Assembly (NCBI RefSeq): GCF_900156375.1
Contig: NZ_FTNK01000012.1
Location: 116,244-180,243, forward strand
Direction of reading: 5' to 3'
DNA: 64,000 bases
Source of the DNA: Paenibacillus macquariensis
GTDB taxonomy: Bacteria; Bacillota; Bacilli; Paenibacillales; Paenibacillaceae
Program-made: the position numbers and the translations under genes
Part shown: piece by piece, positions 36,025 through 44,085 of the stretch
Layout: every line of letters begins with the position of its first letter
How positions within the stretch are numbered: the first letter of the stretch is position 1
The notes under the pieces: model-generated
Seen by the model: only the letters and a program-made list of their open reading frames with translations
Database searches by the model: none
What the model was told of the DNA's origin: nothing

Positions 36025-37242
36025 TCACTTGGGGAGGTGTACATCTGTTAGGAGCGTACCGCTTTTTTGTTGGGTACGGTAGTGGCTAGGTGTTTGTCCC
36101 GTACAGCGTTTGAACCATTTACTGAAATATTTACTATCGCCAAGTCCCGTGCGCTCGGCAATATCCTGCATCGTAAGGGTCGTATCTTTCAATAACATAT
36201 AGGCCAGTTTAAGTTTGCGTTTATATTGAAAGGCGACGAAGCTGTCCCCCACCGCTTTCTTGAACAGGATCGAGAAATGGCTGCGGCTGAGGCCGACCTG
36301 CCTTGCTACGTCGCTAACCGACCATTCCGCAGCTGGGTTATCATGCAGCAGTTTAACTGCTCGCCAGATTGCATCCGGCCAATCCACCGCAGATACGCTG
36401 TGGATTTTCTCCAATTCGGCTTCTTGATGCAGCGCTGACCATGCTTGAAGTCGTTCTTCCGCATGTAAGAGCGGCCCTCTTCTTGCCCACTGCAGCTTCG
36501 CACTCTTGCTCTTTTGTTCCACCAGCAACATGTCCACAGCATTCAAATCTGATTTCGCCACGATACAGTAGCATCGATCCTGCCCATAAGGAATAATAGC
36601 CCCTTCATAAAACCTTCGGTCCTCATATGCGGCTTCCTTCAATAGATCCACCCAGGATGACTCACAGCCTGAGGTCTTTACCAGATATATATAGACGGGC
36701 TCATTATGGAAATACCACTCTTCACGAGTACGCTTCTCCATTTCGCCAATAAATTTATCGTTATGTCCGTTCAGCCAAGCATATAACAGCGTACTAAGCC
36801 GCTCTCCTTGATCGCTGGCGGTTTCCGCTGGCGCCACAGATTCCGAAACTGTCGTAAGCTCACGTTGAAACTTCTCCAGCATATCTTCCAGCTCTTCATC
36901 CTCGAAGGCGGTTTTGAGCAAATAGCCCGATGCGCCCAGTTTCATTCCCTGCTGAGCGTATTCAAAATCCCGGTGGCAACTGAGTAGGATAATTTTTGTG
37001 TTGGGCGCCTTCTCCTTTATTCTGCGTGACAATTCGATGCCATCCATCTCGGGCATGACAATATCTGTAATGACGACCTCAGGCCGATGTTCAAGGAAGG
37101 CTTCCCAGGCTTTGCGGCCGCTCGGAGCATCCGCGACGACTTCCATTCCATATTTATCCCATGGGACGGTCGACCGGAGTCCCTTACGGACAATGCTCTC
37201 GTCGTCTGCTATTAACACCTTAATCGTCTTTGTTGTTTCCAT
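36025..37242 (-). CDS. YesN-type response regulator with AraC DNA-binding domain
   Basis: A 405-residue regulator: receiver domain (about 5-125, phosphoacceptor Asp60 in VITDIVMPEMDG), a variable middle, and an AraC double helix-turn-helix at the C-terminus (about 290-395; ARQVGLSRSHFSILFKKAVG and SKYFSKWFKRCTGQTPSHYR). Its start overlaps the end of the kinase gene by 23 bases. It probably activates the binding-protein operon 115 bases downstream. The tail after the last helix (LLTDVHLPK) is short. Confidence 0.93.
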   Translation of the reverse strand: METTKTIKVLIADDESIVRKGLRSTVPWDKYGMEVVADAPSGRKAWEAFLEHRPEVVITDIVMPEMDGIELSRRIKEKAPNTKIILLSCHRDFEYAQQGMKLGASGYLLKTAFEDEELEDMLEKFQRELTTVSESVAPAETASDQGERLSTLLYAWLNGHNDKFIGEMEKRTREEWYFHNEPVYIYLVKTSGCESSWVDLLKEAAYEDRRFYEGAIIPYGQDRCYCIVAKSDLNAVDMLLVEQKSKSAKLQWARRGPLLHAEERLQAWSALHQEAELEKIHSVSAVDWPDAIWRAVKLLHDNPAAEWSVSDVARQVGLSRSHFSILFKKAVGDSFVAFQYKRKLKLAYMLLKDTTLTMQDIAERTGLGDSKYFSKWFKRCTGQTPSHYRTQQKSGTLLTDVHLPK

Positions 37243-38965
37243 TCAGGTTCTCCTCCTTCTTAGGCCATTCCATGATGATCCTAGTCCCTTCACCTTGAAT
37301 CGATTGTACAGTTAATCCATACTGCAAGCCAAAGTGCAGCTTGAATTTCTGATCGGCATTTTGAACTCCGAGTCCTCCCCTTCCTTTGCGTTTCGTCATA
37401 TTCGGCAAGAATAGAAGCTTCAGCTTCTCCGCAGAAATACCAGCCCCGTTATCAGATAATGTAAGCAGTAGATGATTGCCTGTCTCCCTAACGGATAAAT
37501 GGATCACACCTTTACCGTCCTCGAAGCCGTGAAAGAAAATATTCTCGAATAATGGCTGCAGTGTCATACGGGGAATCAAATAGCATTTCAACTGCTCATC
37601 GCATTCCAACTCAAACTCGAACATGGGACCATAGCGAATTTCCTGGATTTTCAGAAAATGCTCCATCATTCGCAGCTCACGCTCTATAGGGATCAGCTCC
37701 TGTGAGATATCCAAATTACCTTCAAGTACCATAGTAAGATGGTATAGCATCTGACGAATATCTTCCGCTCCTTGCAGTCTCGCTTTCCATTGTATCGAAT
37801 TAAGAGTGTTGAACAGCAGATGGGGATTGATTTGATAATGGAAGGCCCTTAACTCCGCTTCCTTCTTAAGTCGCTCACTCCGCTCAACCTCGCCAATTAA
37901 CGACTGTATACCGCTCACCATATTATTAAAGCTTGTATCCAGACTACCCAGCTCATCCTTGGCATCAACCTGCGTCATCGTATGCAACTTGCCGAATCTT
38001 ACCTTCTGCATCGCATCCTTAAGACGGCGAATACGTACGGTAAACCGGGAAGAGAACAAGTACGCTAGTACAAAGGCCAGCAGACAGGAAGCAATAGCGA
38101 CGATTATAGTATTCGACCTTATAATGCTGGAAGAGTGGTAGAACGATGTAGCCGGCAATCTCGCCTCGATGCTCCACCCATTAACTTCAATCGTTTTATT
38201 CCATACGATGTCACTCTCTTTGGAATTGAAGGTGGCTGCCGTCTCATAGATAACCCGTCCCTGTGGATCATCTATTTTGAGATGAGCCTTCGTATCGTTC
38301 TCGAACAACTGGAACATATGAAGCAGATCTTCGGCGTTTTCTTCGATTAAAATTTTACTGCCTCGCAGTGCTCCGTAAGGATTATTAACCGAAACAGCCA
38401 AGCCAAGCACCGAAATCCCGTTCTCAATCGTATCCTCCATACCGTGATTCTGAGGATAAAATCCTAGCCAATACTTTTCAGAATACGAATTCTTCATTAC
38501 TGGCCATGCGGGTATAAGACTGAGCTTGGATACATCGAGATTATTTTCCCCGTAGTAATAGCCGGAACGGGTAATAATATAGATACCCATTGTCCGATCC
38601 TGTTTAAGCGCTTTCAAAAGTACTTCAAAATCATTCTTATCCATAATATCTTTATACGATGTGGGTATCTGATCTCCTAGATCAACCCGCGCAGGATCAA
38701 GTAAGTAGGAATAAATCGTTTCCGTTGTCTGACTCATGCGGTTCAAATAAGAGCTCGTTTGCTGTTCCAATTGAGCTACTGCATTCTCTCCATATTTACC
38801 AAACTGAGAATTAATGACCTTTGCAGATTGGTAATAAGACAAGGCTCCAAGCGAGAGTAGCGGAATAATCGTCACAATGAGAAAACAGAAGAGCAGTTTG
38901 GTTCGTATGCTCCTGTAAGAGCCAGACAAAAGACGGTTGTAGATTTGCTTTAGTAAATGATTCAT
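37220..38965 (-). CDS. YesM-type sensor histidine kinase
   Basis: A 581-residue membrane kinase: helix near 23-45, extracellular Cache-like domain (about 48-280), helix near 283-305, HAMP (305-360), His_kinase region with predicted phosphoacceptor His382 in YQINPHLLFNTLN, and HATPase_c with LFENIFFHGFEDG and DNGAGI. It is paired with the YesN-type regulator and heads the two-component unit before the galactoside importer, consistent with sensing an extracellular sugar or the loaded binding protein. Confidence 0.93.
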   Translation of the reverse strand: MNHLLKQIYNRLLSGSYRSIRTKLLFCFLIVTIIPLLSLGALSYYQSAKVINSQFGKYGENAVAQLEQQTSSYLNRMSQTTETIYSYLLDPARVDLGDQIPTSYKDIMDKNDFEVLLKALKQDRTMGIYIITRSGYYYGENNLDVSKLSLIPAWPVMKNSYSEKYWLGFYPQNHGMEDTIENGISVLGLAVSVNNPYGALRGSKILIEENAEDLLHMFQLFENDTKAHLKIDDPQGRVIYETAATFNSKESDIVWNKTIEVNGWSIEARLPATSFYHSSSIIRSNTIIVAIASCLLAFVLAYLFSSRFTVRIRRLKDAMQKVRFGKLHTMTQVDAKDELGSLDTSFNNMVSGIQSLIGEVERSERLKKEAELRAFHYQINPHLLFNTLNSIQWKARLQGAEDIRQMLYHLTMVLEGNLDISQELIPIERELRMMEHFLKIQEIRYGPMFEFELECDEQLKCYLIPRMTLQPLFENIFFHGFEDGKGVIHLSVRETGNHLLLTLSDNGAGISAEKLKLLFLPNMTKRKGRGGLGVQNADQKFKLHFGLQYGLTVQSIQGEGTRIIMEWPKKEENLNGNNKDD

Positions 38966-39115
38966 CTTAGTTCACCCTCCGTCCTCTACAAAATAATACT
39001 TGAAGTGTAGCACGGATCACTTTGACGGAACAATGTAACCAAAACCCAACTCAGCAGGAAATTCACTGGATTGCAGCTTCACCAATCACGAATGAGATCG
39101 ATCCTTCTGAACGTC

Positions 39116-39158
39116 AAAAGCACCTCCCTTCCGCCCGTTTATGGCGTTGTGGAAGTGC
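39116..39158 (-). terminator. Possible terminator of the glycosidase gene
   Basis: An irregular hairpin (GCACTTCC and GGGAGGTGC with inner CGCC / GGCG) begins 10 bases past the stop and is followed by TTTTG on the minus strand. Mismatches make it only a candidate. Confidence 0.4.
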
Positions 39159-39167
39159 AGCAATTCA

Positions 39168-40871
39168 TTAAGTTGTATATTCATTACCTAGAATAAGGAA
39201 CACGCTCGACGTCCAGGTGAAAGCTCGATCCCGTAAACCTTGCCCCGTAATCGCGTCGAAATTCTCGGCCATTCCGCTTCGATCGAGCATTGTGCAGAAC
39301 CGGCGTGAGACCGCCTCCGCAAGCTCACGATCTCCTGCTGTGGCAACACCTTCAACAAGTATCATTGTCGAAGGTGCCCAGATTGGACCTCGCCAATAGC
39401 CGTCGGGATTATAGAAGGGACTATTTATACTCTCTGTCGACCAGCCATTAGCAGTTAAGAATCTGCTCTCATCCCTCAGCCCTTGCAGCAGCGCAGTACG
39501 GATATGCTCAGGCAGACGTTTGCCCAATAGAATTGGAACGAACAAGAGTAGGCTGTCTCCTTCGGAAACCTCATGCGTGCCGGATCGACAAGCCGTAAAT
39601 CGACCATTTTTCCAGAAATGGCTGATCATCTTTTCCAGTGTGCCTTCAGCAAGCTGTCGCCATTCTATAGCCTCTTTCATATGTCCAAGCTGTTCCGCAA
39701 TCTCAGCTAAAATCTCTGCTTGCAGAATAAGAAAGGCTGCTAAATCCGGGCTCTCTACTGGAATGCCATTGTTGAACGCCGTGCTGTTATCCCAACCGGA
39801 GTCGTTGCCATGATTGTACTGAGGGATGCCGTCTCCATCACCATCGCGGTAATGGAACCACCACTTTGTCCATTTGGACAGAGGTCCGTAAACCTCACGA
39901 AGCTGCGCCTCTTTGATAAAGTCCGTTCGGGCCATCATCCAAGCAAGCGTCCATCCGTGAATTGGCGGTTTATTGCAATTCCACAGCTCAAACTTATCGT
40001 TGATGAAATCCGGGATTAGTCCACTCTCATCCTGCCGGTCAAAGAAAATCATAAACTGATCCCATGCCAGCTTCGGATCATGGCGAACAAGCGCCATTGC
40101 ATTAAAGCAGTGATCCCAGCTCCAAATATTCGTCATCCAATTTTTCGACATATACATCGCAGGACGGGTGAGACAGCCCTCTGCTGGAACGAGGCAGGAC
40201 CACGTAATATAGGCGGCAAGCGCTCGGCTTTCCTCCCAGCGTTGTGGCAAGGATAAGCTGTGATTCAGCCAGTGGCTAAACTCTTCCTTCACTTGCTTAA
40301 CGATATCGTCAAATGGTTCCCAAGAAGCTCGCTGCTCCCAAACTGTCCGGAATTCTTCAATAGCAAATTCTGAGTTACCTGATTTATTGTCTGGTAAGAA
40401 ATCTGCGATAACATAAGAGCTTTTGATTTTGTCCCATGGAACTTCCATCCGCAGCTCTCCAACAAGCGCAGTGAGCATGAACCTGCATTCATGGGTGAAG
40501 CTGTTTACTTCCCAACTGCTGGGAGCTGCTTGATACGCATAATCATAAGCGGCCGTACGGAAGGTCAAGCGAATGCCGCAGCCATTCGTCCGAACACGGA
40601 ATGTCCGGCTGTCAGAGATACAGATCTCAGCCGTCAAGCCTAGTGCCGATTTCAGCCGGATCAGTTCGGGGAAAGCTTCTGAATGGAACGGTACAGATTG
40701 GCCGCTGTCATCCAACATATGGATAAGAAATGCCTCGCCGAATTTATCGTCACCACCCCGCACGGTGCGCAAATACAAACCTTGTTGTCTATCTTGAGCT
40801 TCAGGCAGAATTGAGATCGCTAGGAACGATTCTCTTCGACTGAATGGAACTATGCTTAAGTCAAAGTTCAT
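39168..40871 (-). CDS. (alpha/alpha)6-barrel glycoside hydrolase (trehalase/MGH1-like)
   Basis: A 567-residue cytoplasmic protein without signal peptide. The first 200 residues form a beta-rich domain and the rest an (alpha/alpha)6 barrel, as in GH37, GH63 and MGH1-like enzymes. Marks include TNIWSWDHCFNAMAL, ESGLIPDFIND, WTLAWMM, NHGNDSGWDNSTAFN (probable catalytic Asp in GWDNS) and WRGPIWAPSTMIL. The specific activity cannot be assigned: glucosidase, trehalase-like or mannosylglycerate hydrolase are possible. It has its own promoter region with a cre-like site and is the upstream-most gene of the island lying between the two tRNA parts. Confidence 0.88.
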   Translation of the reverse strand: MNFDLSIVPFSRRESFLAISILPEAQDRQQGLYLRTVRGGDDKFGEAFLIHMLDDSGQSVPFHSEAFPELIRLKSALGLTAEICISDSRTFRVRTNGCGIRLTFRTAAYDYAYQAAPSSWEVNSFTHECRFMLTALVGELRMEVPWDKIKSSYVIADFLPDNKSGNSEFAIEEFRTVWEQRASWEPFDDIVKQVKEEFSHWLNHSLSLPQRWEESRALAAYITWSCLVPAEGCLTRPAMYMSKNWMTNIWSWDHCFNAMALVRHDPKLAWDQFMIFFDRQDESGLIPDFINDKFELWNCNKPPIHGWTLAWMMARTDFIKEAQLREVYGPLSKWTKWWFHYRDGDGDGIPQYNHGNDSGWDNSTAFNNGIPVESPDLAAFLILQAEILAEIAEQLGHMKEAIEWRQLAEGTLEKMISHFWKNGRFTACRSGTHEVSEGDSLLLFVPILLGKRLPEHIRTALLQGLRDESRFLTANGWSTESINSPFYNPDGYWRGPIWAPSTMILVEGVATAGDRELAEAVSRRFCTMLDRSGMAENFDAITGQGLRDRAFTWTSSVFLILGNEYTT

Positions 40872-40893
40872 ATATAATCTCCTTCACGGAATA

Positions 40894-40907
40894 GTATGCG
40901 CTTTCAT
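40894..40907. promoter_or_regulatory. cre-like site before the (alpha/alpha)6 glycosidase
   Basis: Read on the minus strand, AATGAAAGCGCATACT is close to the CcpA consensus (TGAAAGCG exact, right arm imperfect). It lies about 25-35 bases before the start, so it would overlap the promoter or leader. Confidence 0.5.
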
Positions 40908-41032
40908 TATACCGAAAGGAGCGCTCCGGAAGAACCTACAGTTGTTTCTCAAGGTTAGGGAATTTGTTTCGAAAGGGACCTTTTTTGATGGAGAGGGAGG
41001 TTTTTGTTCGATGAATATCGTTAATATGTTCG

Positions 41033-41053
41033 AATCAGTATTCAATACTGATT
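41033..41053. other. Perfect 21-bp palindrome abutting the tRNA 5' part
   Basis: AATCAGTATT and AATACTGATT are exact reverse complements around one base. The palindrome ends directly against the tRNA-like sequence at 41054, exactly where the anticodon arm should begin, so it marks one end of the inserted island or is an operator. Confidence 0.55.
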
Positions 41054-41078
41054 CGCTCTCCCAGCTGAGCTAAGCCCC
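41054..41078 (-). pseudogene. 5' part of a split tRNA-Ala gene
   Basis: On the minus strand GGGGCTTAGCTCAGCTGGGA followed by GAGCG gives the 5' acceptor strand (GGGGCTT), TA, and a complete D-arm of tRNA-Ala (positions 1 to about 25). The sequence then departs into the palindrome at 41033-41053. The acceptor pairs with AAGCTCC of the 3' part at 28067-28126 over all seven positions (one G-U). A 10-base overlap (TGGGAGANCG) is present in both parts. Confidence 0.6.
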
Positions 41079-41111
41079 GTGATAAATCTTTATACAGGTA
41101 TTCATTTCTTT

Positions 41112-41167
41112 TGGGTAGTGTAACCAACCACTACGTGCTCCCATCGTGGTTGGTTACACTACCCAAT
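41112..41167. repeat. Perfect 20-bp inverted repeat
   Basis: Arms 41112-41131 and 41148-41167 (TTGGGTAGTGTAACCAACCA and its exact reverse complement) surround a 16-base loop. It lies between the DUF1569 gene and the tRNA 5' part. No T run follows on either strand, so it is not a classical terminator; a small mobile repeat or an operator is possible. Confidence 0.65.
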
Positions 41168-41239
41168 TATATACGAACGGCACTGAGAGATGCTGTCTAA
41201 CAAGTGGCAAAAACAACCTGAATATCACATTCGAGAAAA

Positions 41240-41689
41240 CTAAACGCCAAACTGCTGTAAATGATGGTCCAAGTGCTTATAGATACAGATGCCCCACTGC
41301 TCGGAGGTGAGCTTACCGAAAAAGGGATGGGGATGAGTCGTACACCTCTCCGGTCCATTGCGCTGAAATAAGTCGGTTTTTTGTTTCAATAATTCTTTTT
41401 CTTTCTCGAATTCTCTTTTGTCTGCAAATAAAATGGTCGGGATAGTTGACATATTGCGAGGTAATGGCTTGTCATTATAAACAGCTGATTTCACAAATCC
41501 TCCAATCACGATCCCTAGCCATCCTCTCTTTGGGAAAGAAACTCCCGAGGCAATGTCCTGGAATGCGGAGCAGTGAGCCAGCATTTGACCAACATTCATC
41601 TTCCCCCAATGGGGTTGTGAATGAGCTCCCAACTTATCGATACGTGCTAAAATCTCGATCGTATGATTTCGATCATAAATATTGTTCAT
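41240..41689 (-). CDS. DUF1569 family protein (DinB-like fold)
   Basis: A 149-residue cytoplasmic protein of the DUF1569 family, which shares the four-helix DinB fold and is thought to bind metal. Family marks are PHWGKMNVGQMLAHCSAF, HPFFGKLTSEQWGICIYKHLDHHL near the C-terminus (His residues suitable for metal binding). Its ATG overlaps the stop of the broken MarR gene (ATGA), so the two once formed an operon. Function is unknown. Confidence 0.88.
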   Translation of the reverse strand: MNNIYDRNHTIEILARIDKLGAHSQPHWGKMNVGQMLAHCSAFQDIASGVSFPKRGWLGIVIGGFVKSAVYNDKPLPRNMSTIPTILFADKREFEKEKELLKQKTDLFQRNGPERCTTHPHPFFGKLTSEQWGICIYKHLDHHLQQFGV

Positions 41690-41975
41690 TCTTTGCCGTC
41701 CCTTCTCCTTGGATCCCGGTTAGCAATCAGTCCTTCGCTCTCCAGCAGATCAGCTATACGTTGCACGCTCTGTCGCGCATGACCCATATCTCGTACCATC
41801 TTGGCTACGGTCTGCAGTTGATTCCTGCCCGACCAAGCACTTGCCATCGTGCGCTAATCTGACCCAATGGTATCGTCACATTATCGCCGGCCAGCATCAA
41901 CAATCCGTAAACTCTAAAAATGTTCAATGAGAATCGGCTAAGCGAATCATCCGGCTTTTCAGTCGAGTTTGTCAT
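41686..41975 (-). pseudogene. Broken MarR-family regulator
   Basis: From ATG 41975 one frame reads RFSLNIFRVYGLLMLAGDNV and ISARWQVLGRAG, then hits stops. A shifted frame continues as NQLQTVAKMVRDMGHARQSV and RIADLLESEGLIANRDP, the MarR DNA-recognition helix. The shift occurs near 41835-41850. The shifted frame ends in a TGA overlapping the DUF1569 start, lacking the wing and C-terminal dimer helices. It is therefore truncated as well as frameshifted, with the neighbour gene intact. Confidence 0.75.
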
Positions 41976-42083
41976 GATTGCAGATTAACATATTGACAAC
42001 CTGCTGTCGATAATACATCTTCCACTACGTCCGCGCGGGCGAAACTCTAGGGGTTCATCCCTCCCTAGGCTATCCGCCAAAAT

Positions 42084-42112
42084 AGAAAAACCACTTCGTA
42101 ATGAAATGGTTT
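42084..42112 (-). terminator. Terminator behind the second tRNA-like piece
   Basis: On the minus strand AAACCATTTC and GAAGTGGTTT pair around ATTAC and are followed by TTCTATTTT. It corresponds in position and sequence to the hairpin at 28015-28062. Confidence 0.65.
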
Positions 42113-42124
42113 GAATGTATTATT

Positions 42125-42171
42125 TGGTGGAGCCTAGGGGGACCCTCAGCCCCGACCTCATCAGTGCCAGT
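42125..42171 (-). pseudogene. Second tRNA-Ala 3' fragment
   Basis: On the minus strand CTGGCAC, TGATGAGGTC, a GGGG / CCCC T-arm and AGGCTCCACCA give the 3' half of a tRNA-Ala(GGC), one base too long in the T-arm and without the TTCRA loop. The 5' anticodon-stem strand is no longer complementary. It is in the same orientation as the piece at 28067 and is followed by a related terminator. Confidence 0.55.
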
Positions 42172-42267
42172 GGAGCAACAGTATTTTGTACGTATAGAAA
42201 CATGATACTCTATTTACTCTTCACATAAGTTTCTTTCAAATCTCTGATTATTAATCTTAGCATCTTC

Positions 42268-43107
42268 TTATCCTTTCACTGCACCCGCAACAATACCTTT
42301 GAAAATATACTTTGAAAATATAAGGTAAATCACAAGTGTCGGTAACATAACCAATATAATCGCAGCGCTTAAATAATCCCAACTTCCAAACTTTGAACTA
42401 CTAAAATACATCAAAGTCGTAGTCAACGTTCTTAGTGTGCTTGACGGCATATACAGATACGGGATATACATATCATTCATAACATCAACAGCTTTAATAA
42501 TTGCTAATGTTGCAGTTGCCGGCAGCAGAAGTGGGAAAATCATTTTAGTAAAAACTTTAAAGTACGAACTACCATCCAGCATCGCACTCTCATCCAATTC
42601 TTTGGGAATACCATTTATGAACTGCGTATAAATATAGAGCTGTACCAGATTAGTTGCTGCATAAATCACGATCGGAGCCCAAATTGAATTATAAAGTCCA
42701 AGATTTTTAATAATGGTAAACCGTGAAATTTCAGTAATCATACCGGGCATGATCATACCTGCTAAAAAGAGACCGAGTATGATCTTCTTCAAGCGAAAAT
42801 CAAATCTATTAATCGCATAGGCAGTCATTGTTCCTAATAGAGAATTAATAATGACACTGACCGCAATAAGGAATAAAGAATTACCCAACCCCTGTAAAAA
42901 CTTTCCCTTTTCTAGTACAACTTTGTAGTTATTGAAATTAAAGCTTTCAGGTAGCTTTAGAGCAAATTCCGAGCCGATCTGCATCGAAGTTTTAAATGAA
43001 GCAAATAACGTTATAAGTAAGGGTATGAAGATAATCATACATATCATAAGTAGAATTAAATACAAGGCGAACTTCTTGATAGGGTTTGCTAACCGATTTG
43101 TCGTCAT
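42268..43107 (-). CDS. Carbohydrate ABC permease (MalG-like), third importer
   Basis: A 279-residue, six-helix CUT1 permease. EAA loop: ELDESAMLDGSSYFKVFTKM (about 171-190). It ends FKGIVAGAVKG, the usual tail. The start overlaps the partner permease by 4 bases. It is the last gene of this operon; the region behind it holds tRNA-like debris and no clear terminator beyond short hairpins. Confidence 0.94.
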   Translation of the reverse strand: MTTNRLANPIKKFALYLILLMICMIIFIPLLITLFASFKTSMQIGSEFALKLPESFNFNNYKVVLEKGKFLQGLGNSLFLIAVSVIINSLLGTMTAYAINRFDFRLKKIILGLFLAGMIMPGMITEISRFTIIKNLGLYNSIWAPIVIYAATNLVQLYIYTQFINGIPKELDESAMLDGSSYFKVFTKMIFPLLLPATATLAIIKAVDVMNDMYIPYLYMPSSTLRTLTTTLMYFSSSKFGSWDYLSAAIILVMLPTLVIYLIFSKYIFKGIVAGAVKG

Positions 43108-43994
43108 TCCTCACCAACCCCCTTCAGGTTGAACAGCCTGTTCTGTACACCATTCAGGATTATAATGAGAATTAACATCGTGATTCCCATCGCAGAAGCC
43201 ATACCGAAGCTGTTAAATTTAAAGGCCGTCTCCAGCGTATATAATGTAAATGTACTACTCGCATGACCCGGACCGCCCTGTGTCATAATATACGGAATAT
43301 CGAACACTTGTAGTGCCCCAACGATGTTTAAGAACAAAATAACCTCGAGTACCTTTTTTATACCAGGAACGATAATATACCAGAAATTCTGAATACTGTT
43401 GGCACCATCGATTTTTGCTGACTCGAATTGATCCTGAGGAATGGATTGTAAGCCGGCTAGGAATAAGATGACATGGAAGCCTGAGAATCGCCAAATCGAT
43501 ACAAACACTAAGCTAATGTTAACTATAGAATCATTCGTCAACCAATTCTGTATGAGCGACTCTAGCCCAAGCGCTTCCAAAATCCCATTTAACCCACCAT
43601 TAATGGGACTGTAAAAGAAGGCGAATATATACGAGATAGCAACCCCATTGATTATGTAAGGCATGAATATGATGGACTTAAAAAACTTACTGGCACGAAT
43701 CTTACTATCCAATAAAACCGCAATCGCTAGTTCAAGCGGTATCATAATTAAATGGAAAATGAAGTAGATGCCGTTATTGCGAAGTGATAGCCATACATCT
43801 GATGAATCCGTAAACATCTTAATGTAATTGTCGAAACCTATATAAACTTGCTGGGCAGCCATTCCATTCCAATCGGTAAAACTTATTCTGACAAGCTCTA
43901 TAAGCGGGTATAGAACAAACATCAATAGCAGCAGTACAGGAATTAATAAAAATCCGAATAACAGTATGTTTTTCTGCATAGAAATCGTTTTCAT
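43104..43994 (-). CDS. Carbohydrate ABC permease (MalF-like), third importer
   Basis: A 296-residue CUT1 permease. Helix 1 is NILLFGFLLIPVLLLLMFVLYP; the EAA loop is QDQFESAKIDGANSIQNFWY (about 188-207). It lies 91 bases downstream of the binding-protein gene and overlaps the next gene by 4 bases. No ATPase gene is nearby. Confidence 0.94.
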   Translation of the reverse strand: MKTISMQKNILLFGFLLIPVLLLLMFVLYPLIELVRISFTDWNGMAAQQVYIGFDNYIKMFTDSSDVWLSLRNNGIYFIFHLIMIPLELAIAVLLDSKIRASKFFKSIIFMPYIINGVAISYIFAFFYSPINGGLNGILEALGLESLIQNWLTNDSIVNISLVFVSIWRFSGFHVILFLAGLQSIPQDQFESAKIDGANSIQNFWYIIVPGIKKVLEVILFLNIVGALQVFDIPYIMTQGGPGHASSTFTLYTLETAFKFNSFGMASAMGITMLILIIILNGVQNRLFNLKGVGEE

Positions 43995-44085
43995 TTCTGC
44001 CTTCCATTCCTTTCTCTATAAGGAAAGTGGCTCATCTTAACGATAGCCACCTTCCTCATTACTCACCTTTCGAATTGAGATTTAT

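Noticed and set aside
42010..42075. GC-rich segment resembling part of a tRNA or structured RNA
   Set aside because: AACTCTAGGGGTTCATCCC-like stem does not fold into a tRNA and no family could be recognised.
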